Shown one piece after another: positions 52,234-61,902 of a stretch of 64,000 nucleotides of DNA. Position numbers and translations under genes: made by a program. The stretch is taken from assembly GCA_016124585.1 (NCBI GenBank), contig WGNL01000007.1, positions 222,020-286,019 of the forward strand. Reading direction: 5' to 3'. This DNA comes from Bacteroidota bacterium. Lineage in GTDB: Bacteria; Bacteroidota; Bacteroidia; Chitinophagales; Saprospiraceae. Below the pieces are notes generated by a model that did not search any database, was not told the DNA's origin, and worked only from the letters and a program-made list of their open reading frames with translations. Numbering within the stretch: position 1 is the stretch's first letter; the number at the start of each line of letters is the position of its first letter.

Positions 52234-53166
52234 ATGGACTTATCAATTGTAGTACCGCTTTTCAACGAAGACGAAAGCCTTCCAGCATTGGAAGAGTGGG
52301 TTCGCCGCGTGATGGATGCCAATAACTTCACCTATGAGATTATCATGGTGGACGATGGCTCGAAGGACCGTTCTTGGCAGGTCATTGAGGATTTGCAAAA
52401 GAAAAATCCGAATGTCCGGGGTATCAAATTCCGGCGCAACTATGGCAAATCAGCTGCGCTTTTTGTTGGTTTTGAAGCGGCGGAGGGCGATGTGGTAATC
52501 ACTATGGACGCTGATTTACAGGATAGCCCTGATGAAATCCCTGAACTGCGCCGCATAATTGTCGAAGACAGCTACGACCTCGTCTCAGGCTGGAAAAAAA
52601 AGCGATACGACCCCATCATGAAGACTATCCCAAGCAAATTTTTCAACGGCGTTACCCGTTGGATCAGCCACATCCCACTCCATGACTTCAACTGCGGCTT
52701 GAAAGCCTACCGCCGGGATGTAGTGAAAAGCATCGAGATATACGGGGAAATGCACCGCTACACGCCATTACTGGCCAAATGGTCTGGTTTTCATAAAATT
52801 GGAGAGAAAGTGGTTGAACACCGTGCCCGGCAATTTGGTGTATCAAAATTTGGCCTTGACCGCTTCGTGAACGGCTTCCTCGACTTGCTCAGCATTACCT
52901 TCATCGGCAAATTTGGGAAGCGGCCAATGCATTTTTTTGGTACTTGGGGCGTGCTTTTCTTCCTCATTGGTCTGGGCATCTTGCTTTGGCTCAGCATTGA
53001 AAAACTCTTCAACAACGAGTACGGCATTGCCGATAGGCCCATGTTTTTCTTCGGTATTTTGACGCTCATCGTGGGTACGCAGCTGTTCGTCACCGGCTTC
53101 TTGGCTGAACTTCTGGTACGAAACTCCACTACTCGCAACCAATACGTGATTGAGGAACGCATCTAA
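52234..53166 (+). CDS. Glycosyltransferase family 2, polyprenyl-phosphate type
   Basis: The 310-residue protein has a GT-A domain (1-225; MDLSIVVPLFNEDESLPALE, then IIMVDDGSKDRSWQVIEDLQ, then the metal motif ITMDADLQDSPDEIPELRR). Two C-terminal membrane helices follow (about 238-260 and 275-298). This matches DPM1/GtrB-like enzymes that transfer a sugar to a polyprenyl-phosphate at the inner membrane. The start is MDLSI at 52234; upstream in-frame codons lie in the inverted repeat and would encode repeat residues. Confidence 0.92.
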   Translation: MDLSIVVPLFNEDESLPALEEWVRRVMDANNFTYEIIMVDDGSKDRSWQVIEDLQKKNPNVRGIKFRRNYGKSAALFVGFEAAEGDVVITMDADLQDSPDEIPELRRIIVEDSYDLVSGWKKKRYDPIMKTIPSKFFNGVTRWISHIPLHDFNCGLKAYRRDVVKSIEIYGEMHRYTPLLAKWSGFHKIGEKVVEHRARQFGVSKFGLDRFVNGFLDLLSITFIGKFGKRPMHFFGTWGVLFFLIGLGILLWLSIEKLFNNEYGIADRPMFFFGILTLIVGTQLFVTGFLAELLVRNSTTRNQYVIEERI

Positions 53167-53192
53167 TTTATCCAATTTCACCAACATCGCTC

Positions 53193-54440
53193 ATGAAAAA
53201 ATCCCATCTTTTACTGCTCTTTTTTTGTTCCAATTGGCTCTTTGTTTTTTCACAAAACGACAGCTTGGAGCAGGCAATCCTTTCTTATGAAAATAAGCAA
53301 TTTACCCTGATACAGAATGGACGGGCAATGCTTATGGAACAAATTGAAGTCGGTAATACTGAAAAGGTGGCCAGCCTTCAACACTACCTTGAAACACAGG
53401 TCGAAAATGAGGACTACCTAGCTTTCTACGATTTTGAAAAATGGCTGCTCAATGTCTGGACAGGTCAGTATTACAAGATTTTGACCGAGTTTCGGAACAT
53501 GTCCAAAGCGGACGACACCTATATTCCAAAGCGGGCCATTGCCCCTCCCCCTGATTTGCTCGTCAATAAATTGATGGAGAGACTGGTAGCTGACAGGGGC
53601 TCCATTCATCAAAAATTGGATAGCACAAATATGGCTGAAGCGGACAAAGGGTTCCTGAAGCTGTTTACGGATTGGTTGGTTTACACTGCGAAATCATCTG
53701 AAGTTTCTGCTTCGCAACTGAACCAGTCTTCCAGCGACTACTTGAAAGCCTATCCGGATTCTGACTTCCGCTATTTTATCGGCAACTACATCAACCAAGA
53801 AGAAACATTGGCGAAAAGAGGTCTAGACTTCGAGTTTTTCTCTGGTTACGGTGGCTATACAAGTGGTGTTAAATCTTTATTCGGTCATCATGTCCCAATC
53901 GGTGTTGCCTTCGATTTTTATTATAAAAAATGGATTTTTGGACTTCGTGACCACATCGGAATCGGCAAAATTGACCAAGAAATTGTACTACCCAAAGCCA
54001 CTTGGGCAAACAGCTCCAAATTCAACCACCTGATCTTTGAATTAAGCGCAGCTTATGAACTGGCGGACACACCTCGGTGGAAGCTGTTTCCATTTGCTGG
54101 CTTCACGTTTCAGAATATTTCAGCAACGGATGCGGATATTAAGAAGCATCCTGATTATGATAATATTTGCTTGAACTCCTTGGGTACACCAATCTTCGGC
54201 CTGAACTTGGATTTTAAACTCAGCAGCCCCTACACCTCCAATCCCACTTGGCGAGACGGATACGGGATACTGCGGCTTCGGGCTGGATTTAGCCCAACCG
54301 ATTTCAGCAAAAAACTGGATGCTGCCAGTGGCAATTCATTCTACGTGACGCTAGGGGTAGGTGGCGTGGCTCGCAGGGTCGTAAAAAAATACGGTGAGCA
54401 AAGCTTCCGAAATGCGAACGGGAAACGAACTATTTTTTGA
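53193..54440 (+). CDS. Hypothetical secreted protein
   Basis: The 415-residue product has a signal peptide (LLLLFFCSNWLFVFSQ). The N-terminal half is helical (AMLMEQIEVGNTEKVASLQH). The C-terminal half is strand-rich, with alternating aromatic residues (FEFFSGYGGYTSGVKSLFGH; YGILRLRAGFSPTDFSKKLD), as in outer-membrane barrel or surface proteins. No family is recognised. It follows the GT2 gene by 26 bases and precedes a GT4 gene, so it may be part of a glycan or surface-polymer operon. Confidence 0.7.
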   Translation: MKKSHLLLLFFCSNWLFVFSQNDSLEQAILSYENKQFTLIQNGRAMLMEQIEVGNTEKVASLQHYLETQVENEDYLAFYDFEKWLLNVWTGQYYKILTEFRNMSKADDTYIPKRAIAPPPDLLVNKLMERLVADRGSIHQKLDSTNMAEADKGFLKLFTDWLVYTAKSSEVSASQLNQSSSDYLKAYPDSDFRYFIGNYINQEETLAKRGLDFEFFSGYGGYTSGVKSLFGHHVPIGVAFDFYYKKWIFGLRDHIGIGKIDQEIVLPKATWANSSKFNHLIFELSAAYELADTPRWKLFPFAGFTFQNISATDADIKKHPDYDNICLNSLGTPIFGLNLDFKLSSPYTSNPTWRDGYGILRLRAGFSPTDFSKKLDAASGNSFYVTLGVGGVARRVVKKYGEQSFRNANGKRTIF

Positions 54441-54487
54441 TGAGAAATGGAGGCTTCCAACACGTTTCCTAAAGTAAAACTCAAATA

Positions 54488-55636
54488 ATGCACAGGCATT
54501 CCAAACATGGCATCATTTTGCTCAGCCCCGCACACCCCCTACGTGGCGGTATTGCTGCTTCCACGGAGCGCCTTGCCTTGGAGTTTCAACAGGCTGGACA
54601 TGAGGTCACCATCTATTCATTTTCCCTGCAATACCCAAGTTTTTTATTTCCCGGTGCTACGCAATTCAGCAATGACCCTGCACCGCCCGACCTAGACATC
54701 CGAACCTGCGTCAATTCCGTGAACCCGCTCAACTGGCTGAAAGTCGGTCTTGAACTGCGCCGCCTTCGACCGGACCTCATCGTGGCGAGGTATTGGCTGC
54801 CATTCATGGGCCCTTGTCTTGGCAGTATTTTGCGCATGGCAAGGAACAATGGCCATACAAAGGTTGTCGCCATCGCAGACAATGTATTGCCCCATGAAAA
54901 GCGTCCTGGCGACCGGCTGTTCACCCGCTGGTTCGTAAATGCCTGTGATGCTTTCATTGTGATGAGCAAATCAGTGCTGGAAGACCTACGAATATTTACC
55001 CAAAAGCCTGCGGCCAATATCCCGCACCCTATCTACGACAACTACGGCGAGCACTCACCTCGGGAGTTGGCGCTAGCGCAATTGGGGCTTTCTACAGAAA
55101 GCAAATACCTGTTGTTTTTTGGCTTTATCCGGGATTACAAAGGGCTGGATTTATTGTTGGAGGCAATGGCGGATGAGCGGATTCGCAGGCTGGATTTGAA
55201 GCTCATCGTGGCAGGGGAATATTACGGAAACAAAGAAAAGTATGAGGCGCAAATCAAGCGTTTGGGTATTGAAAACCAATTGGTTATGCGCACGGATTAT
55301 ATCCCGAACGACCAGGTTCGGCATTTTTTTGGCGCTGCCGACCTCGTGGTGCAGCCATACCGAACCGCTACGCAAAGCGGCATTTCGCAGATGGCCTACC
55401 ATTTCGAAAAACCAATGGTAGTTACAAATGTGGGCGGGTTGGCGGAAATTGTGCCAAATGGAAAGGCTGGCTACGTGGTTCCAGTCGAGGCAACGGCTAT
55501 TGCCGATGCCATTGTGGATTTTTATGAAAATGGCCGTGCTGTAGCTTTCACTGCGGGCGTTGCTGAAGGCAAAAAAAGATTCTCTTGGGCGGCAATGGTG
55601 GAAGGGGTGCTTGACTTGGCAGCTTCCACAGGCTAG
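54488..55636 (+). CDS. Glycosyltransferase family 4
   Basis: The 382-residue GT-B enzyme opens with the N-terminal Rossmann half GIILLSPAHPLRGGIAASTE (with the GG acceptor loop). It continues LLFFGFIRDYKGLDLLLEAM and YIPNDQVRHFFGAADLVVQP. The nucleotide-sugar motif is QSGISQMAYHFEKPMVVTNV, then GLAEIVPNGKAGYVVP, where the conserved ExGxxxxE-type glutamate positions are partly replaced. It makes a glycosidic bond from an activated sugar in the cytoplasm; donor and acceptor are unknown. Confidence 0.93.
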   Translation: MHRHSKHGIILLSPAHPLRGGIAASTERLALEFQQAGHEVTIYSFSLQYPSFLFPGATQFSNDPAPPDLDIRTCVNSVNPLNWLKVGLELRRLRPDLIVARYWLPFMGPCLGSILRMARNNGHTKVVAIADNVLPHEKRPGDRLFTRWFVNACDAFIVMSKSVLEDLRIFTQKPAANIPHPIYDNYGEHSPRELALAQLGLSTESKYLLFFGFIRDYKGLDLLLEAMADERIRRLDLKLIVAGEYYGNKEKYEAQIKRLGIENQLVMRTDYIPNDQVRHFFGAADLVVQPYRTATQSGISQMAYHFEKPMVVTNVGGLAEIVPNGKAGYVVPVEATAIADAIVDFYENGRAVAFTAGVAEGKKRFSWAAMVEGVLDLAASTG

Positions 55637-55637
55637 T

Positions 55638-55666
55638 AAAAAAGCTGCCCCGCTACCGACAGGGCA
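55638..55666 (-). terminator. Intrinsic terminator of the SMP-like gene
   Basis: Read leftward, TGCCCTG pairs with CGGGGCA around a short loop, followed by GCTTTTTT. It is 30 bases past the SMP-like stop and abuts the GT4 stop codon on the other strand. Confidence 0.8.
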
Positions 55667-55697
55667 ACCCATTTATCAATTCCTCGAAATGGAATTG

Positions 55698-55874
55698 CTA
55701 CGAATTCTTTTTGCTTGGCAATGTTGGCGGTGCAGTCCTTGAATCCACCTTGCTTTGAACCTTGGTAGCCCAGTGTTCCTTCGGAATGTTCCCTCCATTT
55801 TGCTTTGCGGTTGTACTCATTATCCGAGCTTTATCGCTTGATGTCCATTGTTTAGGCTTTCCTGTTTTTGACAT
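55698..55874 (-). CDS. Small SMP (seed maturation protein)-like protein, 58 residues
   Basis: The leftward frame ATG 55872-55874 to TAG 55698-55700 encodes 58 residues, MSKTGKPKQWTSSDKARIMS, TTAKQNGGNIPKEHWATKVQ and a Lys/Pro-rich tail. The pattern S-x-DxARIxSxxAxxNGGxIPKxxxAxxxQS matches the SMP domain (PF04927) that occurs singly in many bacteria and in plant late-embryogenesis proteins. It is hydrophilic, probably disordered, without a signal peptide. A perfectly placed terminator follows, which supports a real transcript. It may relate to desiccation or stress; function unproven. Confidence 0.8.
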   Translation of the reverse strand: MSKTGKPKQWTSSDKARIMSTTAKQNGGNIPKEHWATKVQSKVDSRTAPPTLPSKKNS

Positions 55875-56021
55875 GTGTTTAAATTAATTAGGTTAATGAA
55901 TGCTACAATATTCCTTCTCCGCCGAAGAAAAGGGAATAGGTATTGAGCAAGTGTTTGACAATTTTGAGTATCCGTGGTTTTTCATGAAAAGCCCCTACAT
56001 TTGACGGGTTCAATTTTGACG

Positions 56022-56909
56022 ATGAAATACCTGTTGCCACAAAATTTTTCCACTCAAAAATTGCTTTCCTTCCTAAAAGGGGCCGAAAAGCAGCAGGTTA
56101 AATTATTGCCGGAAGCAGCTGTAAAACCAGCCCTTCAACTGCCTGTTCCCCGCACTCCTTTTGATGTTTACCGAAAAGAAAAACTAATAAACCTGCTGAA
56201 TCTCAGGCAGTTGGCCGAGTATCGTTCGGTGTTGGAGATTGGGTGCGGCATCGGTGATTTGCTGAAAGAAATTGCGAAGTACAATCCGAAAGAACTGTAC
56301 GGGGTGGACAGTTCTGAAAAAATGGTGACTTATGCCAGGGAATTTCTGAAAGAGGAAAAAGTGGACGTACAGGCTGCCAATGTTTTTCGTTTGCCGTTCC
56401 CTGAGAAATCTTTCGACTTAGTGGTAGTGATGGACGAGTTTCAGTATATTTTAGACAATAAACAAGTGGAACGGCTGGTGTACGAAGTTTGCCGGGTGGC
56501 TAGGCAATGGGTTATTTTGGTGGAAGAAACGGCGCCGGAAGAAACCCGAAAGGAGCAATTTATTTGCCGTACCATTGAACGCTACAAGTCGGAAATGAAG
56601 AAAAAGAATTTCCATTTGCGGAAAGTGGACATACTCGACATTGCTGCCACCAGCTATGTGTACACCAGCCGGCGCAACCCTTGGCACTGGATTCGGTGGG
56701 TGTTCAGCCCGTTGCTTTACCTGCTCGGCTTCCCAAGTTCGGTGATGAAAATGCCGACCAACGAGGAAGAGGTACCTGACTCAGCCTTGGCTATGAAACT
56801 CCAAGCCCTGACATTGCCACTAGCCACCAGCCTCGATGGTGTGTTCCGAAAGGTAGAAGGAACTACGGTCATGCGGTTCGAACGGGACCAATTGTTCAGG
56901 CGGGGGTAA
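56022..56909 (+). CDS. Class I SAM-dependent methyltransferase
   Basis: The 295-residue protein has the SAM-binding motif I VLEIGCGIGDLLKEIAKYN, followed by LYGVDSSEKMVTYAREFLKE and FDLVVVMDEFQYILDN. The C-terminal part (about 200-265) includes RRNPWHWIRWVFSPLLYLLG, a hydrophobic amphipathic patch that may touch the membrane. The substrate is not identifiable. The start at 56022 (MKYLLPQNF) was preferred to an upstream frame start because the latter adds an unlikely leader. It is 32 bases upstream of galK. Confidence 0.85.
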   Translation: MKYLLPQNFSTQKLLSFLKGAEKQQVKLLPEAAVKPALQLPVPRTPFDVYRKEKLINLLNLRQLAEYRSVLEIGCGIGDLLKEIAKYNPKELYGVDSSEKMVTYAREFLKEEKVDVQAANVFRLPFPEKSFDLVVVMDEFQYILDNKQVERLVYEVCRVARQWVILVEETAPEETRKEQFICRTIERYKSEMKKKNFHLRKVDILDIAATSYVYTSRRNPWHWIRWVFSPLLYLLGFPSSVMKMPTNEEEVPDSALAMKLQALTLPLATSLDGVFRKVEGTTVMRFERDQLFRRG

Positions 56910-56941
56910 TGGTTTTTTGAAACAAAAAATAGGAAAACACT

Positions 56942-58099
56942 ATGAGTGCAGCAGCTGCTGTTGGCTTTTATCAATCCATTTTTGGCACAAAACCCGAAAT
57001 CACTGTGCGTGCGCCGGGCCGCATCAACTTGATAGGAGAGCACACCGATTATAATTTAGGCTTTGTGCTGCCTGCGGCAATTGACAAGGCCATCTGGATG
57101 GTGATGGGGCGCCGCAACGACAATGAATTGCATTTTCATTCCATCGACCTGAACGACCGCTACCAGAATGAAGTCGATAATTTCAGAAAATCTGAGAAAA
57201 GTTGGGTGAACTATCTACTTGGAGTCATCAGCGAGGCACAGCGAGATGGTTTTAATATTGGTGGCGTCAACGTCGTCTTTGGAGGTGAAATCCCGCTGGG
57301 TGCTGGGCTTTCCAGTTCGGCAGCCTTGGAAAGTGGGATGCTAGCGGGCCTGAACGAATTGTTCTGCCTCGGCCTATCAAAATTGGAAATCGTGAAATTG
57401 GCACAGCGTGGCGAGAACAATTTTGTGGGCATGAACTGCGGTATCATGGATATGTTCGCCTCCGTGATGGGGCAAGCTCGGCAAGTGCTCCGGCTTGACT
57501 GCCGCAGCCTTGATTATGAGCATTTCCCATTCGATACTCCAGAGCATAGTCTGGTGCTTTGCGACAGTGCAGTAAAACATTCGTTAGTGGACAGCGAATA
57601 CAATACCCGCCGGAGGGAATGTGAAGCTGGGGTGCAAGTGTTTCACAAAATTATGCCCGAAATTGCCTCTCTGCGCGATGTTCCATTGGACTTTGTTTTA
57701 TCTGAAAAAAAACGGTTGGAAGATAAAGTCTTCAGGCGATGCAAATTTGTTGTAGAGGAAATAATGAGGGTAGATGTTGCTTGTAAGGTATTGAAAATCA
57801 ACGATTTTGAAGCCTTTGGACAATTGATGTACGCCACTCATAATGGCCTGCAATACGAATATGAAGTCACTTGCGCTGAGACCGATTTTCTGGTGGAAAA
57901 AACCAAACAGATGCCTGAAGTATTGGGCGCTAGGCAAATGGGGGGTGGCTTTGGTGGCTGTACTTTGAACTTGGTGAAAAAAGAGGCGGTTTCGGAGTTT
58001 GTGGCGAATATGGTGGCTGCGTACGATGCCAATTTTGGTCTGAAGCTGGCCTGCCATGTGGTTTCTTTGGAAGATGGGGTAGAGGTGAAAAGATATTAG
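56942..58099 (+). CDS. galK: Galactokinase
   Basis: The 385-residue GHMP kinase phosphorylates galactose at C1, the first committed step of the Leloir pathway. The galactokinase signature is VRAPGRINLIGEHTDYNLGF. The ATP motif is GGEIPLGAGLSSSAALESGM, and the third GHMP motif is ARQMGGGFGGCTLNLVKK. NCGIMDMFASVMGQ contains the catalytic Asp region. The length is normal. No galT or galE is in the window; the lactonase-like and GH20 genes downstream are also sugar-related. Confidence 0.96.
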   Translation: MSAAAAVGFYQSIFGTKPEITVRAPGRINLIGEHTDYNLGFVLPAAIDKAIWMVMGRRNDNELHFHSIDLNDRYQNEVDNFRKSEKSWVNYLLGVISEAQRDGFNIGGVNVVFGGEIPLGAGLSSSAALESGMLAGLNELFCLGLSKLEIVKLAQRGENNFVGMNCGIMDMFASVMGQARQVLRLDCRSLDYEHFPFDTPEHSLVLCDSAVKHSLVDSEYNTRRRECEAGVQVFHKIMPEIASLRDVPLDFVLSEKKRLEDKVFRRCKFVVEEIMRVDVACKVLKINDFEAFGQLMYATHNGLQYEYEVTCAETDFLVEKTKQMPEVLGARQMGGGFGGCTLNLVKKEAVSEFVANMVAAYDANFGLKLACHVVSLEDGVEVKRY

Positions 58100-58382
58100 C
58101 CCGCCTATTTCGCATTTTATAAAATTACAATCTTACTGTGACCATTCTGTGATAGTTTGGGTGCAACTTTGCACCATGAATCATTTGAAATCATAATCAT
58201 TTCGGAAAAGTAATTAATCGGTTATATTATTTAAGTTGATTTTGCCACTTAGTGAATACAATGCTCACTTGACCATGTTCGTCAATGAACAATAGGGGTT
58301 TTATATAATTGGTAATTTAAATTAAATAATATAGTGACTATTTGCTTCTTCAAATTCCCTTAATCATTTAATAAATTAAATC

Positions 58383-59612
58383 ATGAAAAACATCCAAAAA
58401 TTACTAGCCATTATGGTCGTTTCCATATTTATGGCTTCGTGTGCCAAAGATGAACTTACCTCTACAGCTACTGGTAATCTTGCGACCACTGATGAGCTTC
58501 AGCAAGGTTCAAATGAAAATCTATTGAACGAAGATGAGTTGCTTCAAGTATTAAAACTGGAAAGTAATGTAGAGGAAAGGGCTGGTGCGCAATCAATGGT
58601 ATATTCCATTACCAATGAGGCCAGTGGCAATAAGGTTATTGCTTTCAACAGAAATGCAGATGGAACAATCAGCGAAAGCGGACGATATAGCACAGGTGGT
58701 ACTGGTACAGATGGTGGGCTTGGCAACCAAGGAGCGTTGGCCATTAGTCATAATAAGAAATTCTTGTACGTAGTTAATCCTGGCAGCAATGATATAAGTG
58801 TCATGTATATCAATACAGATGGAAGTCTTCAGATGATAAGCAAAATTGCTTCTGGTGGGGAAACTCCAGTCAGTATAACAGCCAACAATGGTTTGATATA
58901 TGTGCTTAATTCAGGCGGTACAGGCAATGTGACAGGATTTGGGTTTAACCAACAAGGTCAGATTATTCAAATCGCCAATTCTACAAAACCTTTGAGCAGT
59001 TCAAGTGCTGGTGCAGCTCAAGTGGGTTTTTCTACCAATGGTAAAGTGCTGATTATTACGGAAAAAGCCACTAATAGCATTACAACTTATAATGTACTAT
59101 ATAATGGTAAATTAGGTGTGATGCACAATTATCCAAGCGCAGGTACGACACCATTTGGTTTTGATATTGGAAACAACAACAGGTTCTTTGTATCTGAGGC
59201 AGCCGGAGGCGCACCTGGTGCCAGCACTGTTTCGACTTATTATGTTGATAACTCTGGCAAAGTATCTTTGTTGGATGGGCCGCTTGCGACCAATGAGACC
59301 GCTGCTTGCTGGGTAGTTGCAACCAATAATAAACAAACGTTATATGCGACTAATACGGGTTCTAATACAGTTTCAAAGATTAATGTTTCTGGCTTAGGCA
59401 ACCTGAGTATGGTGCCTGGTGCCAGCACAGTGCCGGCACTTACCACACCTATTGATGCAGCGGTTGACCAAAGTTCTAAATATCTATATGTATTGGTCAC
59501 TGGTAATAATGCCATCATAGCTTACAGTATTGGCAATAATGGACAGCTTACACAAATCGGTATTGCAGACCAAAACCTTCCGGACAGAATGAGCGGGTTG
59601 GTAGTTAAATAA
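58383..59612 (+). CDS. Lactonase-family beta-propeller lipoprotein
   Basis: The 409-residue product has a lipoprotein signal (IMVVSIFMASC-AKD). After an acidic spacer to about residue 65 there is a seven-bladed propeller of the 6-phosphogluconolactonase-like family (PF10282). Repeated blade motifs are LAISHNKKFLYVVNPGSNDI, QVGFSTNGKVLIITEKATNS and TLYATNTGSNTVSKINVSGL. Cytoplasmic members hydrolyse 6-phosphogluconolactone; a periplasmic lipoprotein more likely acts on another substrate or only binds. The AT-rich 280-base leader holds no gene. A perfect hairpin follows the stop. Confidence 0.88.
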   Translation: MKNIQKLLAIMVVSIFMASCAKDELTSTATGNLATTDELQQGSNENLLNEDELLQVLKLESNVEERAGAQSMVYSITNEASGNKVIAFNRNADGTISESGRYSTGGTGTDGGLGNQGALAISHNKKFLYVVNPGSNDISVMYINTDGSLQMISKIASGGETPVSITANNGLIYVLNSGGTGNVTGFGFNQQGQIIQIANSTKPLSSSSAGAAQVGFSTNGKVLIITEKATNSITTYNVLYNGKLGVMHNYPSAGTTPFGFDIGNNNRFFVSEAAGGAPGASTVSTYYVDNSGKVSLLDGPLATNETAACWVVATNNKQTLYATNTGSNTVSKINVSGLGNLSMVPGASTVPALTTPIDAAVDQSSKYLYVLVTGNNAIIAYSIGNNGQLTQIGIADQNLPDRMSGLVVK

Positions 59613-59636
59613 TCAGTAGATTAAGCAGATTTTATT

Positions 59637-59665
59637 CGAAAGGATTGCCATTGGCAATCCTTTCG
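59637..59665 (+). terminator. Hairpin after the lactonase-like gene
   Basis: CGAAAGGATTGCC and GGCAATCCTTTCG form a perfect 13-bp stem with a 3-base loop 24 bases past the stop. The following TCGTTTG is only weakly T-rich. Confidence 0.75.
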
Positions 59666-59795
59666 TCGTTTGTGGATATAAGTCACAACGTAAACCGACA
59701 TTGTCAAGAATATTAATTTTAATTCTCGCCAAAACTCTATCATTGCATTGTTCTGCAAAACCAAATTTAGCTTTACTTCACAAATTAAGTAATAC

Positions 59796-61679
59796 ATGAA
59801 AAACACTTTGATATTGATGCTGGCTTTATTCACAAATTTGCTGCTAGCACAAAAAATGCAACTTAACCTGATTCCACAACCTGCCGAAATACAGGAATTT
59901 GCAGGGTCTTTTGCGCTCACCCGAACTGCTACCATTGGCTATGTAGGTGCGGATGCAAAGCCCGTCGCTGAGATGTTGGCGGAAAAATTGAATGTGCCTA
60001 CAGGTTACACTCTCGTTGCGAAGCCAGCCAGAAATGCTAACCTTCTGCTAAGTGTCAACACTACGCCGAATGCTAAATTGGGGGAGGAGGGCTACACGTT
60101 GGAGGCTAGCACCAATGGAGTAATCATTTCAGCAAATGAGGTAGCGGGCTTGTTCTATGGAGTCCAAACATTACTGCAATTATTGCCGAAGGAAATTGAA
60201 AGTGCAAAAGCGACGAGCGTAAATTGGAACATCCCCGCCGTGCACATCACCGACTATCCCCGTTTTGGTTGGCGGGGCCTGATGCTCGATGTGAGCCGCC
60301 ATTTTTTTACGAAGGAAGAAGTTAAGAAATACATTGACGACATGGTGCGGTACAAGTACAACACTTTCCATTGGCATTTGACGGATGACAACGGATGGCG
60401 CATCGAAATCAAAAGCCTGCCAAAACTGACTGAGGTTGGTGCTTGGCGTGTGGAGCGCCACGGCCATTTTGGTGACAGGGACGATGTTCGTCCTGATGAG
60501 AAATCGACAGTCGGTGGTTATTACACCCAAGATGATATCCGGGAAATTGTGAAATATGCTGCCGAACGCCATGTGACCATAGTGCCGGAGATTGATGTGC
60601 CGGGGCATAGTATGGCAGCATTGGCGGCCTATCCCGAACTGAGCTGCACTGACCAGAAAGTGTTTGTGGATCCAGGTACCAATTTCGCAGATTGGTATGA
60701 CAATGGAACATTCAAAATGAAGGTAGAGAATACCCTAAACCCTTCTGACGAGAAGGTTTACGAGTTTTTGGACAAGGTTTTCACAGAGGTGGCGCAGCTT
60801 TTCCCTAACCCGTATATTCATGTAGGCGGCGACGAATGCTACAAGGGCTATTGGAAGGAAGACCCTGGTTGCCAAGCGCTAATGAAGCAACTGGGCACGC
60901 ACCATGTCGAGGATTTGCAGGGGTATTTCATGGGGCGGTTGGAGAAGATACTGGCTACCAAAGGCAAAAAACTGCTCGGATGGGATGAAATTCTGGAAGG
61001 CGGTCTTTCCCCCGGCGCTACGGTAATGAGTTGGAGGGGCGTGAAGGGTGGCATTGAAGCAGCGCAAATGGGCCATGAAGTGGTAATGACGCCGACGACT
61101 TTTGCCTACCTTGATTACACTCAAGGCGACCCGACCGTTGACCCGCCAATTTATGCCCGACTGCGTTGCCAGAAAAGCTACAGCTTCGAGCCTGTGCCTG
61201 ACGGTGTAGATGCCAAATACATACTCGGTGGGCAGGGCAACCTCTGGACGGAGCAAGTGCCCGATCAGCGCTATGCCTACTACATGACCTACCCTCGTGC
61301 ATGGGCGCTGTCGGAAGTGTATTGGTCGCAGAAAAAGGACAAGAATTGGGACAGTTTTTCGAAACGGATGGAGGCACACTTCCAGCGTTCCGATGTGGCC
61401 GGAAAAAATTATTCAAAGGCAGTGTACGACCCTATTGTGACAGCAGAAAAAGAGGCAGGGGAATTGGTGCTGGTCATGGCATCCGAGATACCTGACCTTG
61501 ACCTTTATTATACCATTGACGATATTATGCCGGATAATTTTTCACCAAAATATAGCGCTCCTGTGACGTTGCCAGAAGGCCCCATCACCGTGCGGGTACA
61601 GGCTTATCGGAACGGAGCACCCATTGGGCATTTGATTACTTTGAAGCGGCAGGAATTGGAGGAAAGGGTGGGGTGGTAG
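59796..61679 (+). CDS. Beta-N-acetylhexosaminidase, GH20
   Basis: The 627-residue enzyme has a signal peptide (LILMLALFTNLLLAQ). The N-terminal GH20b-type domain covers about 25-150. The catalytic barrel (about 155-505) has RGLMLDVSRHFFTKEEVKKY, PEIDVPGHSMAALAAYPELS and the catalytic Asp-Glu pair in IHVGGDECYKGYW. A C-terminal chitobiase-like domain (about 550-620) follows: LYYTIDDIMPDNFSPKYSAP. It removes terminal GlcNAc or GalNAc from chitin fragments or glycoconjugates in the periplasm or outside. Confidence 0.95.
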   Translation: MKNTLILMLALFTNLLLAQKMQLNLIPQPAEIQEFAGSFALTRTATIGYVGADAKPVAEMLAEKLNVPTGYTLVAKPARNANLLLSVNTTPNAKLGEEGYTLEASTNGVIISANEVAGLFYGVQTLLQLLPKEIESAKATSVNWNIPAVHITDYPRFGWRGLMLDVSRHFFTKEEVKKYIDDMVRYKYNTFHWHLTDDNGWRIEIKSLPKLTEVGAWRVERHGHFGDRDDVRPDEKSTVGGYYTQDDIREIVKYAAERHVTIVPEIDVPGHSMAALAAYPELSCTDQKVFVDPGTNFADWYDNGTFKMKVENTLNPSDEKVYEFLDKVFTEVAQLFPNPYIHVGGDECYKGYWKEDPGCQALMKQLGTHHVEDLQGYFMGRLEKILATKGKKLLGWDEILEGGLSPGATVMSWRGVKGGIEAAQMGHEVVMTPTTFAYLDYTQGDPTVDPPIYARLRCQKSYSFEPVPDGVDAKYILGGQGNLWTEQVPDQRYAYYMTYPRAWALSEVYWSQKKDKNWDSFSKRMEAHFQRSDVAGKNYSKAVYDPIVTAEKEAGELVLVMASEIPDLDLYYTIDDIMPDNFSPKYSAPVTLPEGPITVRVQAYRNGAPIGHLITLKRQELEERVGW

Positions 61680-61855
61680 TGGTGAAGTTTAGTCCTTTCA
61701 GGGTTAAAGAAAAAACTTGGAAGGTCTTTACCTCTTAAAACCATAAGCCAAGGCGAAACACTGCATTTAAGGAAAAGGATTTTCTGGAGAAAATATCGAA
61801 AATAGAAGGCGTGACGAGGGTTTACTAGATATAATTTTTTTCAATAAATGGAAAT

Positions 61856-61886
61856 GGTCTTCCAAGTGTATGAAAATTGGAAGACC
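61856..61886 (-). terminator. Hairpin after the T9SS-sorted protein gene
   Basis: GGTCTTCCAA and TTGGAAGACC pair perfectly around an 11-base loop, 17 bases beyond the leftward gene's stop. Read leftward it is followed by ATTTCCATTTATTG, a weak T tract. Confidence 0.65.
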
Positions 61887-61902
61887 ACCCCTGTTAATAA
61901 AA

